A stretch of DNA of 64,000 nt from Thauera sp. Lineage in GTDB: Bacteria > Pseudomonadota > Gammaproteobacteria > Burkholderiales > Rhodocyclaceae. Of this stretch, positions 1-12,032 are shown piece after piece; within the stretch, counting starts at the first letter, position 1, and each line of letters begins with the position of its first letter. The notes under the pieces were generated by a model. It did no database searches. It had not been told where the DNA came from and saw only the letters and a list, made by a program, of their open reading frames with translations. Made by a program: the position numbers and the translations under genes. The stretch lies in contig JACKMB010000001.1 in the NCBI GenBank assembly GCA_024235615.1, forward strand, positions 310,001-374,000. The letters are read 5' to 3'.

Positions 1-473
1 AAATGATGGAAGCCGTGCAGACGCCGCTTCGCCTCCAGCCAGTCGCCAAGCGGTTGGGTGTCGTGCAGGCGGTGGTGCACCGACTCCTGCAGGAGGTTGC
101 CGAGCAACATGCCCGCCGACAAGGGCGCGGCGAACGCACTCCCGCCCGAGATCAGCGCAGGCAGGCCGATCACCGTCGCCGCAAGCAGCAGGCTGAACAG
201 CACCGGCACGCGGATCGGCAGCGCCGCATTGTGATGATGGACACGATGCCAAGACCGGAACGGCTCCACCCCGTGCAGCATCCAGCGGTGGAGGACGTAC
301 TCGGTCAGCGTCCACGCCGCCACGCCGGCAAGGCCGACTGAAAAAGAGGCGAGGCCCTGATCCCCAAGCACCTCCACCGGCCAGTTCATCGCCAGCACCA
401 CCAGGCCGGCGCAAGGCACCGCCAGCGAGGCCGGATAGGCGAGCGCGACGCGCAGCATCCAGGGCTCAGCCAT
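1..473 (-). CDS. Fatty acid hydroxylase / sterol desaturase-like membrane protein (3' end outside window)
   Basis: The first 157 residues are visible; the gene runs off the left edge. Hydrophobic stretches alternate with the histidine clusters of the fatty acid hydroxylase superfamily: H62/H67, H76/H79-H81, H133/H134/H137 and H153/H156/H157. In that family the histidines hold a di-iron centre that hydroxylates or desaturates lipids in the membrane. The ATG at 473 overlaps the end of the upstream small gene by 8 bases, which suggests translational coupling. The substrate (fatty acid, sterol-like lipid or carotenoid) cannot be told from this fragment. Confidence 0.75.
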   Translation of the reverse strand, partial: MAEPWMLRVALAYPASLAVPCAGLVVLAMNWPVEVLGDQGLASFSVGLAGVAAWTLTEYVLHRWMLHGVEPFRSWHRVHHHNAALPIRVPVLFSLLLAATVIGLPALISGGSAFAAPLSAGMLLGNLLQESVHHRLHDTQPLGDWLEAKRRLHGFHH

Positions 474-651
474 CGTCGGCGCGCTCCACGATCTCCCAGG
501 CGTACATCAGGCTCGCATCGGAGAAGCCGAACCCGGTCTCCTCGTCCAGCCACCAGCCGAATCCGCGCACATCCACGCCCTCGAAGCGCCACCTCCGCAG
601 CTCGCCGCTGCACAGGCGGATGACATAGCTGCAGCCGCTGACGGGTTCCAT
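466..651 (-). CDS. Small protein of unknown function (61 aa)
   Basis: A 61-residue product with an acidic, aromatic-rich C-terminal half (WWLDEETGFGF, YAWEIVERADDG) and two cysteines near the start. I do not recognise the family. Reading from the ATG at 651 avoids an N-terminal extension that runs back towards the REP array. The stop overlaps the start of the hydroxylase-like gene by 8 bases, so the two are probably co-transcribed and coupled. The ordinary amino-acid composition and the tight overlap support a real gene. Confidence 0.55.
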   Translation of the reverse strand: MEPVSGCSYVIRLCSGELRRWRFEGVDVRGFGWWLDEETGFGFSDASLMYAWEIVERADDG

Positions 652-753
652 GTCGTTCAAATCCTCTAGATCGTTGGCCCGGCGCCGATCGGACGCTCTG
701 ATCGAATCATAGCCGCGGCGCTGCGTCATGGCGGCGCCAATTCCAAACACCGC

Positions 754-1189
754 ATTCGCGGCTGCCGCCGCTCCTACAGCCCCCCCGAACCGCATCGGTT
801 TTATGTAGGAGCGCCGGCAGGCGCGAATGCGTCGGTACAGACCCCTACACCCACCGAGCCCACGCCGCCAGATTCGCGGCTGCCGCCGCTCCTACAGCCC
901 CCCCGAACCGCGTCGGTTTTATGTAGGAGCGCCGGCAGGCGCGAATGCGGCGGTACAGACCCGCACCGCCACCGAGCCCCCGCAGCCAGATTCGCGGCTG
1001 CCGCCGCTCCTACAGCCCCCCCGAACCGCGTCGGTTTTATGTAGGAGATTCGCGCCTGCCGGCGCTCCTACAGCCCACCCGAACCGCATCGGTTTTATGT
1101 AGGAGCGCCGGCAGGCGCGAATGCGGCGGTACAGACCCCGACACCCACCGAGCCCACGCCGCCAGATTCGCGGCTGCCGGCGCTCCTAC
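754..1189. repeat. REP array, 118-bp period, in the 652-1314 intergenic region
   Basis: Seven full and one truncated copy of a ~24-bp palindromic REP element. Forward copies begin GTAGGAGCGCCGGCAGGCGC at 805, 923 and 1099; reverse copies end in CTCCTAC at 754-777, 872-895, 990-1013, 1048-1071 and 1166-1189. Forward and reverse copies alternate, as in BIMEs, with a 118-bp period (754, 872, 990; 805, 923, 1041). At 1041-1047 only GTAGGAG remains and is joined directly to the next inverted copy, which shortens one unit to 58 bp. No gene is evident between 652 and 1314; short reading frames here are repeats of the array. Confidence 0.9.
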
Positions 1190-1262
1190 AGCCCACCCGA
1201 AGCACGTCGGTTTCATGCAGGCGCTGCCGGAAAGTCGCAGATGCTCCGCGGCTTGACTATAC

Positions 1263-1279
1263 AGTACCGTTTTGGTACT
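1263..1279 (+). promoter_or_regulatory. Palindromic operator and promoter of the SUF regulator operon
   Basis: AGTACC-N5-GGTACT is a perfect inverted repeat. It lies 5 bases downstream of a -35-like TTGACT (1253-1258) and covers the expected -10 area (TACTTT at 1276-1281, 17-bp spacing). A site there would block RNA polymerase, as expected if the adjacent Rrf2-family regulator represses its own operon. The assignment to that regulator is inferred from position. Confidence 0.6.
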
Positions 1280-1314
1280 TTTAATCCCGAACCCACCCCC
1301 GCGAGCACATTGCC

Positions 1315-1827
1315 ATGCTGCGCATCAGCAAACTCACCGACTACGGCACCCTGATCCTGACCCACATGGCCGGGCATCCCGATCGCGTGCACAGCGCGAC
1401 CGGCCTTGCCGAGGCGCTCGGCCTGGGCCTGCCCACGGTCAGCAAGGTGCTCAAGACCCTCGGCCGCCACGAGCTGGTGACCAGCCAGCGCGGTGCGCAT
1501 GGCGGCTACACGCTCGCCCGCCCGCCGAACCGCATCACCGTGGCGGACGTAATCGACGCCCTCGAGGAGCAGGCCTTCGGGCTCACCGAGTGCAGCTCGA
1601 ACAGCGGCGTGTGTGCGATCGAATCCGACTGCCGCATCCGCGAGAACTGGATGCGGATCAACACCGTGGTGCGCCAGGCACTGCAGGCGGTCAACATCGC
1701 CGACATGGTCCACCCCGGCCCCGGCGCCGCCTTTCCGCCCCCGCACACCACCGAACACCGCATCCACGGCCCCGCGCGCAGCGCCGCCTGCCTCCCGACC
1801 GCGCGTGCAGAAGAACAGGAGATCTGA
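1315..1827 (+). CDS. Rrf2-family (IscR-like) SUF operon regulator
   Basis: A 170-aa transcription factor heading the suf operon. The N-terminal winged helix begins [15 protein letters not shown] and carries the family's recognition-helix region ([21 protein letters not shown]). Three cysteines follow (TEC, GVC, SDC within about residues 92-107), the usual arrangement for a [2Fe-2S] ligand set in Rrf2 sensors. The C-terminal tail from about residue 140 is proline/alanine-rich and looks unstructured. The family adjusts Fe-S assembly to cluster demand. The sufB start follows after only 2 bases, so the regulator is the first gene of the operon and a palindrome overlaps its promoter. Confidence 0.88.
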   Translation: MLRISKLTDYGTLILTHMAGHPDRVHSATGLAEALGLGLPTVSKVLKTLGRHELVTSQRGAHGGYTLARPPNRITVADVIDALEEQAFGLTECSSNSGVCAIESDCRIRENWMRINTVVRQALQAVNIADMVHPGPGAAFPPPHTTEHRIHGPARSAACLPTARAEEQEI

Positions 1828-1829
1828 AG

Positions 1830-3311
<1,482 letters not shown>

Positions 3312-3331
3312 GGACCCACAGGAGAATCGAG

Positions 3332-4113
<782 letters not shown>

Positions 4114-4117
<4 letters not shown>

Positions 4118-5526
4118 GCGCGATCGACTTCTGGCTCGGACGCCATCGCGACACCGCCGCCGGGCTACCCGGCGCCGACCTGCCCTGGCTCGTCCGCCTG
4201 CGCGAAGACGCGATCGACCGCTTCGCCGACGAAGGCTGGCCGACGACGCGGCGCGAGAACTGGCGCCACACCTCGCTCGCCTTCATGGCGCAGCAGGCGC
4301 TGGCGGTGCGCGAGGCGGTTGCCCCCGAGACGGTCGTGGCGGCGCTGCGCGCACGCTACCAGGCGGCACGTGGCGCCGCGCAAGACGCCGCGCAGCAGGG
4401 CGCGAAGTCGGCCCCGCAATCGGCACCGGGATCGGCCCCGGAATTGGCCCCGGAATTGGCCCATAACGACGGCCACTGGGTGGTCTTCGTGGATGGGCAC
4501 TTCGCCCCCGCGCTGTCCGCCATCGGCGGGCTTCCCGGCGGCGTGCGCATCGGCAGCCTCGCGGACGCGCTCGCCCAGACCCCCGAAAAGGTCGAGGCCG
4601 CCTTCGGCCAGGCCGGCGACGGCGAGGCACCCGCCGCGCTCAACGCCGCGCTGGCCGCCGACGGCGCCTGGATCCGCCTGGCGCGCGGCAGCATGGTCGA
4701 AGCACCGATCCACCTCGTCTTCATCGCCGCGACCGCCGCCGACCAGCACCTGCGCAACCTCGTCGTCGCCGATGCCGGCGCGCAGGCGACGATCGTCGAG
4801 CACTACCCGGCCGGCGCCGCCGGCAGCACGCTGACCACCGCCGTCACCCGCGTGCTCGCCGCGCAGGACAGCCATGTCACGCACCTCAAGCTGCAACAGG
4901 AGGCCCCCGAGGCCATCCACCTGGCGACGATCGAGGCCGAGCAGGCGCGCGGCGCGGTGTTCACCTCGCACTCGCTGTCCTTCGGCGCGCGCCTGGCACG
5001 CAACGACATCCGCACCCGGCTCGCCGGCGAGGGCGCCGAGGCGCTATTGAACGGCCTCTATCACGCCGACGGCCGCCGCCATGTCGACCACCACACCCGC
5101 ATCGACCACGCCCGCCCGCAGGGCACGAGCCGCGAGTTCTACCGCGGCCTGCTCGACGGCAGCGCGCGCGGCGTGTTTACCGGCCGCATCCTGGTCGCCC
5201 AGGACGCCCAGCGCACCGACGCCATGCAGCGCTGCGACAACCTGCTGCTGTCCCGCCTGGCCGAGGCCGACGCCCGCCCCGAGCTCGAGATCTACGCCGA
5301 CGACGTCAAGTGCGCGCACGGCGCCACCGTGGGCCAGCTCGACGAGGACGCCCTCTTCTACCTGCGCAGCCGCGGCGTCGATGCGGTGCACGCCCGCCAG
5401 CTGCTGACCTACGCCTTCGCCGCCGAGGTGCTCGAGCGCATCGCCCACGCGCCGCTGCGCGCGCTCGGCCGCGCCGCGCTGCTCGAACGCCTGCCCGAAG
5501 GCGCCCGACTGGAGGAACTGCTGTGA
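4114..5526 (+). CDS. sufD: Fe-S cluster assembly protein SufD
   Basis: A 470-aa SufD, partner of SufB in the SufBC2D scaffold. The C-terminal beta-helix region carries family blocks such as the DGRRHVDHHTRIDHA segment and the end region YADDVKCAHGATVGQLDEDALFYLRSRG. Near residues 97-116 there is a low-complexity Ser/Ala/Pro/Glu/Leu stretch encoded by ~12-bp tandem repeats (4405-4463); it looks like a repeat-expanded loop in the less conserved N-terminal domain. The stop overlaps the sufS GTG by 4 bases. Confidence 0.96.
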
Positions 5527-6778
5527 ACGCTCCGCGCGATCCCGGCGCGCAGACGCCCATCCTGGACCTCGCCGCCGACTTCCCCATCCTGGCGCGACCG
5601 GTGCATGGCCGCCGCCTGGCCTACCTCGACAACGGCGCCACCACACAGAAGCCGGCGGCGGTGATCGAGGCCGAGGCGCGCTTCTACCGCGAGTCCAACG
5701 CCAACATCCACCGCGGCGTGCACTGGCTGTCGCAGCACGCCACCGAGCTCTACGACGGCGCACGCGCCACGGTGCAGCGCTTCCTCAACGCCGCGCGCGC
5801 CGACGAGATCGTGTTCACCCGCGGCACCACCGAGGCGATCAACCTGGTGGCGCAGAGCTGGGGCCGACCGCGCCTGGCCGCAGGCGACGAGATCCTGCTC
5901 AGCACCATGGAGCACCACTCCAACATCGTGCCCTGGCAGCTCGTGTGCGAGCAGACCGGCGCGGTGCTCAAGGTGATCCCGGTGCAGGACAACGGCGAGC
6001 TCGACATGGAAGCCTTCGAGGGCCTGCTCGGCGAGCGCACCCGGCTGCTGGCCATCACCCACGTGTCGAACGCGCTCGGCACGGTCAACCCGGTGGCCGA
6101 GATGACCCGGCGCGCGCACGAGCTCGGCGCGCTCGTGCTGGTCGATGGCGCCCAGGCGGTGGCCCACCAGGCGGTGGACGTGCAGGCGATTGGCTGCGAC
6201 TTCTACGCCTTCTCGGGCCACAAGCTCTACGGCCCCACCGGCATCGGCGCGCTCTACGGTCGCGCCGAGCTGCTGCGCCACATGCCGCCGTGGCAGGGTG
6301 GCGGCGACATGATCCGCACCGTCGCCTTCGACAACACCACCTTCGCCCCACCGCCGCAGCGCTTCGAGGCCGGCACGCCCAACATCGCCGGCGCGATCGC
6401 CCTGGCCGCGGCGATCGACTACATGCAGGGCGTCGGCCTGGCGCGCATCCATGCCCACGAGCAGGCGCTGCTGGAGTACGGCACGCGCGCGCTGCAGGAC
6501 ATTCCCGGCGTGCGCCTGGTCGGCACCGCGCGCGAGAAGGCGGGCATCCTTTCCTTCCTGGTCGACGGCATTCACCCGCACGATCTCGGCACCATCCTAG
6601 ACTCGGAGGGCGTGGCGATCCGCGCCGGCCACCACTGCGCGATGCCGCTGATGACGCGCTTCGGCATCCCCGGCACCGCACGCGCCTCGCTCGGCCTGTA
6701 CAACGGACTCGCCGACCTCGACGCGCTGGTCGCGGCGATCCACAAGGCGCAGGCGCTGTTCGGCACGCGGAGGCAAGC

Positions 6779-6782
<4 letters not shown>
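5523..6782 (+). CDS. sufS: Cysteine desulfurase SufS
   Basis: A 419-aa group II cysteine desulfurase that transfers sulfur from L-cysteine as an enzyme persulfide. Evidence: DNGATTQKP near the N-terminus, EHHSNIVPW, the PLP lysine in SGHKLYGPTG, and the persulfide cysteine in AIRAGHHCAMP. The GTG at 5523 is the best start because it overlaps the sufD stop (GTGA) and gives the family's normal N-terminus. It ends in an ATGA overlap with sufU, its likely sulfur acceptor. Confidence 0.96.
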
Positions 6783-7243
<461 letters not shown>

Positions 7244-7264
7244 GACCTCGAGGAGCACGACATC

Positions 7265-7834
7265 ATGGGCGACCACTACGGCGAAACCGATTCCCGCGTG
7301 CTGCAGCGCGACTGCGCGGCGGTGAGCGTGCCCTGGGGCAAGGCGGAGACGCTCCCCGAGGGCGCCTACGCGCTGGTGACCCAGCGCCTGGGCGGCTCGA
7401 TCACGGTGATGTGCGGGGGCAACCTGTACCGCATCGACGAGCGCAACGCCGACGCGCTCGGCCTGGAGCCGCAGCTCGCCGCCACCCCGCCGGTCGCCGC
7501 GGACGGCGAGCAGACCGCAGAAAGCGTCGAGCAGGCCGCGTGGGCGCAGCTCGCCACCTGCTACGACCCCGAGATCCCGATCGACATCGTCAATCTCGGC
7601 TTGGTCTACGCCTGCACCGCGGAGGCGCTGCCCGACGGCAGGTTCCACATCGCCGCCGCGATGACCCTCACCGCGCCCGGCTGCGGCATGGGCACCCTGA
7701 TCGCCGACGAGGCGCGTGACAAGCTGCTGCAGATCCCCGGCGTCGCCGAGGCCGAGGTGAAGCTGGTGTGGGACCCGCCGTGGAGCCGCGAGATGATGAG
7801 CGAGGCCGCGCGGCTGGAGATGGGGATGTTCTGA
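7265..7834 (+). CDS. sufT: Putative Fe-S cluster assembly/maturation protein SufT
   Basis: A 189-aa protein with a C-terminal MIP18/DUF59 domain: CYDPEIPIDIVNLGLVY and TAPGCGMG carry the family's two key cysteines. The ~85-residue N-terminal extension (including QRLGGSITVMCGGNLYRI) is the mark of SufT rather than short DUF59 proteins. SufT helps deliver or mature Fe-S clusters under high demand; the mechanism is not settled. It is the last gene of the suf operon, 21 bp after sufU and just before a REP pair. Confidence 0.92.
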   Translation: MGDHYGETDSRVLQRDCAAVSVPWGKAETLPEGAYALVTQRLGGSITVMCGGNLYRIDERNADALGLEPQLAATPPVAADGEQTAESVEQAAWAQLATCYDPEIPIDIVNLGLVYACTAEALPDGRFHIAAAMTLTAPGCGMGTLIADEARDKLLQIPGVAEAEVKLVWDPPWSREMMSEAARLEMGMF

Positions 7835-7883
7835 GGGTCGCACGTGGCCGCCCCACCGACGCCAATCGCCACCGCAACGCCCC

Positions 7884-8037
7884 ATTCGCGCCTGCCGGCG
7901 CTCCTACAGGGGCCGCGAGCGCGGCGGGCCACGTACCCACGCCGAAGCGCGACGGTGCATGTACGAACGCCTAAGCAGACGATCGTCGTACCAACGCCGA
8001 AGCACGATGGTTCATGTTGGAGCGCCGGCAGGCGCGA
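7884..8037. repeat. Convergent-gene REP pair
   Basis: A reverse REP copy (7884-7907) and a diverged forward copy (8016-8037, beginning GTTGGAGCGCC) sit between the 3' ends of the convergent genes sufT and the DUF748 gene. Between them is a short imperfect direct repeat around CGCCGAAGCGCGACGG / CGCCGAAGCACGATGG. This is the usual REP location, and the paired hairpins may act at mRNA 3' ends. Confidence 0.8.
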
Positions 8038-8050
8038 GGGCCGCCGGCGT

Positions 8051-11000
8051 TCAGCGCAGCGAGAACTGCACCTCGCCGCCCTCGCCCAAGGCCTCGACCT
8101 TGGGCTCGAGCACGAAGATGCGCTCGCCGGGCACGCCACCCTCTCCCGCCAGCCAATCCCGCACGGCCTGCGCGCGCGCGCGGGCGAGCGCAAGCAAGTC
8201 GTCGTCGCCGACCTGCGCGTTGGCGCGCAGCAGCGCCTCCATCTCGGGCACGGGGATGTCCTTGACCATGCCGATCATGTTGCGCTCCTTCTTGAAGTCC
8301 GCGGCACGGTAGGCCTTCTTCAGCAGCTCGGCATACTCCGCCTCACCCACCTCGACCTCCTCGAGCGAGGGCGCGGCCTGGCCCTTGGCGATCATCGCCT
8401 TGAGCTTCTGCGCGCGCACCGCGTTAATCAGCGCGGCCTGGCGCAGGCCGTCGAGGTCGGTGGCGGGGTCGGCGCGACCGACGATGTCCAGGCGCAGCGC
8501 CGGACGATCGACCAGCGCCTGCGCGAGCGTCTTCAGCTTGCCCTGCTCCGCCTCGCCGACCGCCGCGGTGCCCGCGGCGAGGTCGAGCTGCGAGAGCTCC
8601 TCGCCGCCGCCGAGCGCCGAGCCGAGCAGCGCGAACGGCGAGGTGATCGCCTTGCCGATCAGGTTGAACAGCATCTTCATCACCAGGCCGAAGACGCTGA
8701 ACTGCGGGTCATCGAGCGTGCCCGTCACCGGCAGGCGCAGGTCGATCTCGCCGCGGCTGTTCTTGAGCAAGGACACCGCCAGCTGCACGGGCAGGTTCAC
8801 CGCATCCGGGCTGTCCACCTTGTCGCCGAAGGTGAGCTGGTCGAGGAAGATGCGGTTGGTCGCGGTGAGCTGGCGCTCGATGATCTTGTAGTTGAGCTCG
8901 GCCGACAGCTTGCCCTTGGCGATGCCGTAGCCGACGTACTTGCCCGAGTAGCTCGACAGCCCGGTGAGCTCGAAGTCCTTCACCGAGGCGAGGATGTCGA
9001 GGTGGGCGTCCTGGCGGAAGGGGTTGAGCTCGCCGGTGATCGACAGCGGCGCGCTCTTGTCCACCTTGCCGGAGATGTCCACCTTGGCGAGCTTGTCCGA
9101 GGTGGTCGAAAAGCCGGTGATCGTGCCGGCGAGCCCGGTCAGGTTGGCGTCGTAGTTGGGGCGGATGAAGCGGTCGCTGAAGGCCACGTTGCCGCGCTTG
9201 AGCTCGATGCGGTCGATGCGCACCGGCGGAGGCGGCGGCCCCGGGGGGGCGACCGGGGCGGTGCGCTGGCCCTCGGCGCGCTGCTCGGCCTGCACCCCGC
9301 CCTCGTCGAGCTCCGTCGTCCGGGCCACCGCGGCGGCCGGCTTCGCGGCCGGCTCGGGCTCGCCCTTGACCCCGCCGATCTCGCGCAGGTTCAGGCGGCC
9401 CTGGTTGTCCAGGATCAGGCGGGTGTAGAAATCATCCAGTGCGATGCGTTTGACGCCGAGCGAGAACGGCTCCAGGCGCGCGTCGATGCCGCCGATCGCG
9501 AGCGTACGCCAGCGCAGGAAGTCGGTCGCGTTCAAGCGGTCGACCGAGGCGAAGTTCGCCACCCCGACGTCGCCGTTGAAGCTCGCAAGCAGCTTGCCGC
9601 GGCGGTCGGTGTCGAGCTTGAGGCGGCCCTTGGTGGTGAGGTTGCCGCGCGAGATCGCGATCTTGGTCTGCTCGAGCACGTAGGGCTGCAACGGCAGCAG
9701 GTCGACGCTGCGCAGATCGAGCGCGAGATCGGCCTTGAGCGGCGCGATCGTCAGCGGACCCGAGGCTGCAACCTTGCCGCGCTTGTTCAGCCTGGAGTCG
9801 AGCTTGAACTGGATGGAGTCTCCCTTCTCCGTGGAGAAGCCGTCGAGCTCGAAGTCGATGCCCTCGAGCGTGGTCACCACCGGCCGCGCCACGCTGCGAT
9901 CATCCAGGCGCACTGAGGCGCCGCGCAGCGCGAGCTTATCCACCGCGACCACCCAGTCGGGTTCGGCCTTGACCTTCGCCGCAGGTGCCGCGGGCTTGTC
10001 GGCCTTGCCCGGCGGCGGCACGAGCGCCTTCACCAGGTCGAACTCGCCGTCCTTGGCGCGCACCGCCGACACCGCCGCGCCCTTGAGCTCGACGCCGCCG
10101 ATGCGCACGCTGCGCCCGGCGAGGTCGACCGTGGCGCTGCGCACGTCGAGTGCCGGCAGGCTCAGGGCGGGGGTCTTCGCGCCCTTGAGCACTAGCGCGA
10201 AGTCGCGCAGCGCGAGCGCCTCGGAACTCACCTCGACCGCCGGCGCACCGTCCTTGCCGAGAGTCACGCGGTACTGCGCGCCACCACTCAAGCTGCCCTC
10301 GCCGATCGAGGCGCCGGGCATCGCCGCCGCAAGGTAGGGCGCATAGCGCGGCAGGCGGATCGACTCGAACTGCAGGCTGCCGGAATACTGGAAAGGCGAC
10401 AGGCGCAGCACGTCCTCGTGGGTGAACTTCTCGCCGGCGTCGCTGACGTAATCGAGGCGGATCTCGGCCGGCAATTCGCCCTCGGTGGCGAGGTCGCGCA
10501 TGTCGAGGTTGATCGCCTCGATGCGCGCGCGGAAGGGCTCGGCCAGGCTGCGGTCCTCGAAGCGCAGCACGCCGTCGCGGATACGCATCAGCGCGAGCAG
10601 GAAGTCAGGCCCGGCCGGGGTGGCCGGGGCAGCCGGAGCCGCGGCGCTCGCATCGGCCACCGTCTTTCCGTCCGCCGACACGGCCGGCGGCGTCCCCGCC
10701 CGCGCGGCGGCCACGGCCGGCTCGACGGGCTCCTTCGCCACCGGCGCGGCAGCCTTGTCCACGGTCGCACTCGCGGCCTTGCCCTTCTTCCTCGCGCCCT
10801 CGGCGGCCGGCGGCGGGATCAGCCCAAGCACGTTGAGGCCACCGTCCTTCAGGCGGACCAGATCGATCTCCGGACGCGCCAGGCGCAGCCGGGTGAAGTG
10901 CCAGCGCCCGATCATGGGCTGCACGTCGGCGAACTCGAGCTCGACCTCGTCCGCGCTGGCGACCGGCGCGCCGTCGCGATCCTGCAGCACGAGCCTGTCG

Positions 11001-11863
11001 ACCTGCAGGGGGCCGCGCAGCGACAGCACCGGCGCGCCATCGGCCTGCTGGCTGAAGGAGAGCTCGACATTGGTCGTCAGCAGTGCCGAGGGCAGGCGGA
11101 AGCGCGGCTCGATCGGCAGGTAGGCGACCCAGGGCGTGAGGTCGAACTCCTTCAGCGCGACATCGAGGATGGTCTCCTGCGATTCGGCGAAGGGCTTGGT
11201 GCGCGCGTTGAGCAGCAGCGCGTCGCCATTGAGCTTGGCCGACAGCGAAGGCTGCACGAAGACATCCACCCGCACCGGCAGGTTGGACACGAAGGGCACG
11301 CCGACGCCCAGCTCGGAGAGCTCGTGGGTGATGCCGCGCACGCGGTCGTCGACGCGGACGAGGCCGTCGCTGATGCGGATGTTGCCGATCGAGAACAGCG
11401 TCGGCGGCACGTCCTCTGCAGGCTCCTCGCCGCCGAGCGCGGCGATGCGTTCGAGCACGTCCGTCCAGTTGTGGCGGCCGTCGGCCTCGAGCGCGAGGTG
11501 TACGCGCGGCTTGTCGAGCGCGAGCTCGTGCAGGACGATGCCCTTGCGCAGCACCGACTCGAGCTCGAGGTTGGCGCGCAGCGATTCGAAGCCCAGCGCC
11601 TCGGTGCTGCCGTCGGCCTCCATGATGCGCAGCCCGCCCACCTCGGCGGTGAGGCGGAAGGGGTTGATGAGCACGCGCTCGACGACGACCTCGCGACCGA
11701 GCGTCTCGCCGAGCAGCTTCTGCGTGTAGTGCCGCGCCACCGGCGGTACGGCGAGATAGGCGGCGGCCGACAGCGCGAGCAGGATCGCGACCGTCCACAA
11801 CGTCCGACGCATCCCCTTGCGCCGGGGCGGCTGCACGGTCGAGTCGGTCGTGGGTTCAGGCAT
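8051..11863 (-). CDS. DUF748 / AsmA-like large periplasmic protein
   Basis: A ~1270-aa protein with one N-terminal membrane anchor (about residues 20-40, after a basic MRR) and a long beta-rich body of repeated DUF748 units (recurrent segments such as RISDGLVRVDDR and RIDRIELKRGNVAFSDR). The C-terminal ~150 residues resemble the OmpA-like tail region of DUF748 proteins (LRLDIVGRADPATDLDGLRQAAL). Such proteins are inner-membrane anchored and, by analogy with AsmA/YhdP/TamB, may help move lipids across the periplasm; that role is inferred. The ATG at 11863 is chosen over 11875 because GGAG sits 6 bases before it. Ala/Pro-rich linkers occur around residues 360-420. Confidence 0.85.
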   Translation of the reverse strand: MPEPTTDSTVQPPRRKGMRRTLWTVAILLALSAAAYLAVPPVARHYTQKLLGETLGREVVVERVLINPFRLTAEVGGLRIMEADGSTEALGFESLRANLELESVLRKGIVLHELALDKPRVHLALEADGRHNWTDVLERIAALGGEEPAEDVPPTLFSIGNIRISDGLVRVDDRVRGITHELSELGVGVPFVSNLPVRVDVFVQPSLSAKLNGDALLLNARTKPFAESQETILDVALKEFDLTPWVAYLPIEPRFRLPSALLTTNVELSFSQQADGAPVLSLRGPLQVDRLVLQDRDGAPVASADEVELEFADVQPMIGRWHFTRLRLARPEIDLVRLKDGGLNVLGLIPPPAAEGARKKGKAASATVDKAAAPVAKEPVEPAVAAARAGTPPAVSADGKTVADASAAAPAAPATPAGPDFLLALMRIRDGVLRFEDRSLAEPFRARIEAINLDMRDLATEGELPAEIRLDYVSDAGEKFTHEDVLRLSPFQYSGSLQFESIRLPRYAPYLAAAMPGASIGEGSLSGGAQYRVTLGKDGAPAVEVSSEALALRDFALVLKGAKTPALSLPALDVRSATVDLAGRSVRIGGVELKGAAVSAVRAKDGEFDLVKALVPPPGKADKPAAPAAKVKAEPDWVVAVDKLALRGASVRLDDRSVARPVVTTLEGIDFELDGFSTEKGDSIQFKLDSRLNKRGKVAASGPLTIAPLKADLALDLRSVDLLPLQPYVLEQTKIAISRGNLTTKGRLKLDTDRRGKLLASFNGDVGVANFASVDRLNATDFLRWRTLAIGGIDARLEPFSLGVKRIALDDFYTRLILDNQGRLNLREIGGVKGEPEPAAKPAAAVARTTELDEGGVQAEQRAEGQRTAPVAPPGPPPPPVRIDRIELKRGNVAFSDRFIRPNYDANLTGLAGTITGFSTTSDKLAKVDISGKVDKSAPLSITGELNPFRQDAHLDILASVKDFELTGLSSYSGKYVGYGIAKGKLSAELNYKIIERQLTATNRIFLDQLTFGDKVDSPDAVNLPVQLAVSLLKNSRGEIDLRLPVTGTLDDPQFSVFGLVMKMLFNLIGKAITSPFALLGSALGGGEELSQLDLAAGTAAVGEAEQGKLKTLAQALVDRPALRLDIVGRADPATDLDGLRQAALINAVRAQKLKAMIAKGQAAPSLEEVEVGEAEYAELLKKAYRAADFKKERNMIGMVKDIPVPEMEALLRANAQVGDDDLLALARARAQAVRDWLAGEGGVPGERIFVLEPKVEALGEGGEVQFSLR

Positions 11864-12032
11864 GGGAAGCTCCATCAGGATGAATTCGTCGCTGGAACTG
11901 CCCGCACATCATGCGGCAGGAGCCCGCATGGCATGCGCAGGAAGGCGGCAGGCCGCTATTTTGCGCCGCTTTGCGACGCTCGGGTAAGGAAGGTGTGCAC
12001 ACGCAACATCGCGAAACGCACCGCGCACGCGC

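Noticed and set aside
827-1256. Protein-coding genes inside the 118-bp REP array
   Set aside because: The frames repeat a 39-residue pattern that follows the array and vary only where REPs vary.
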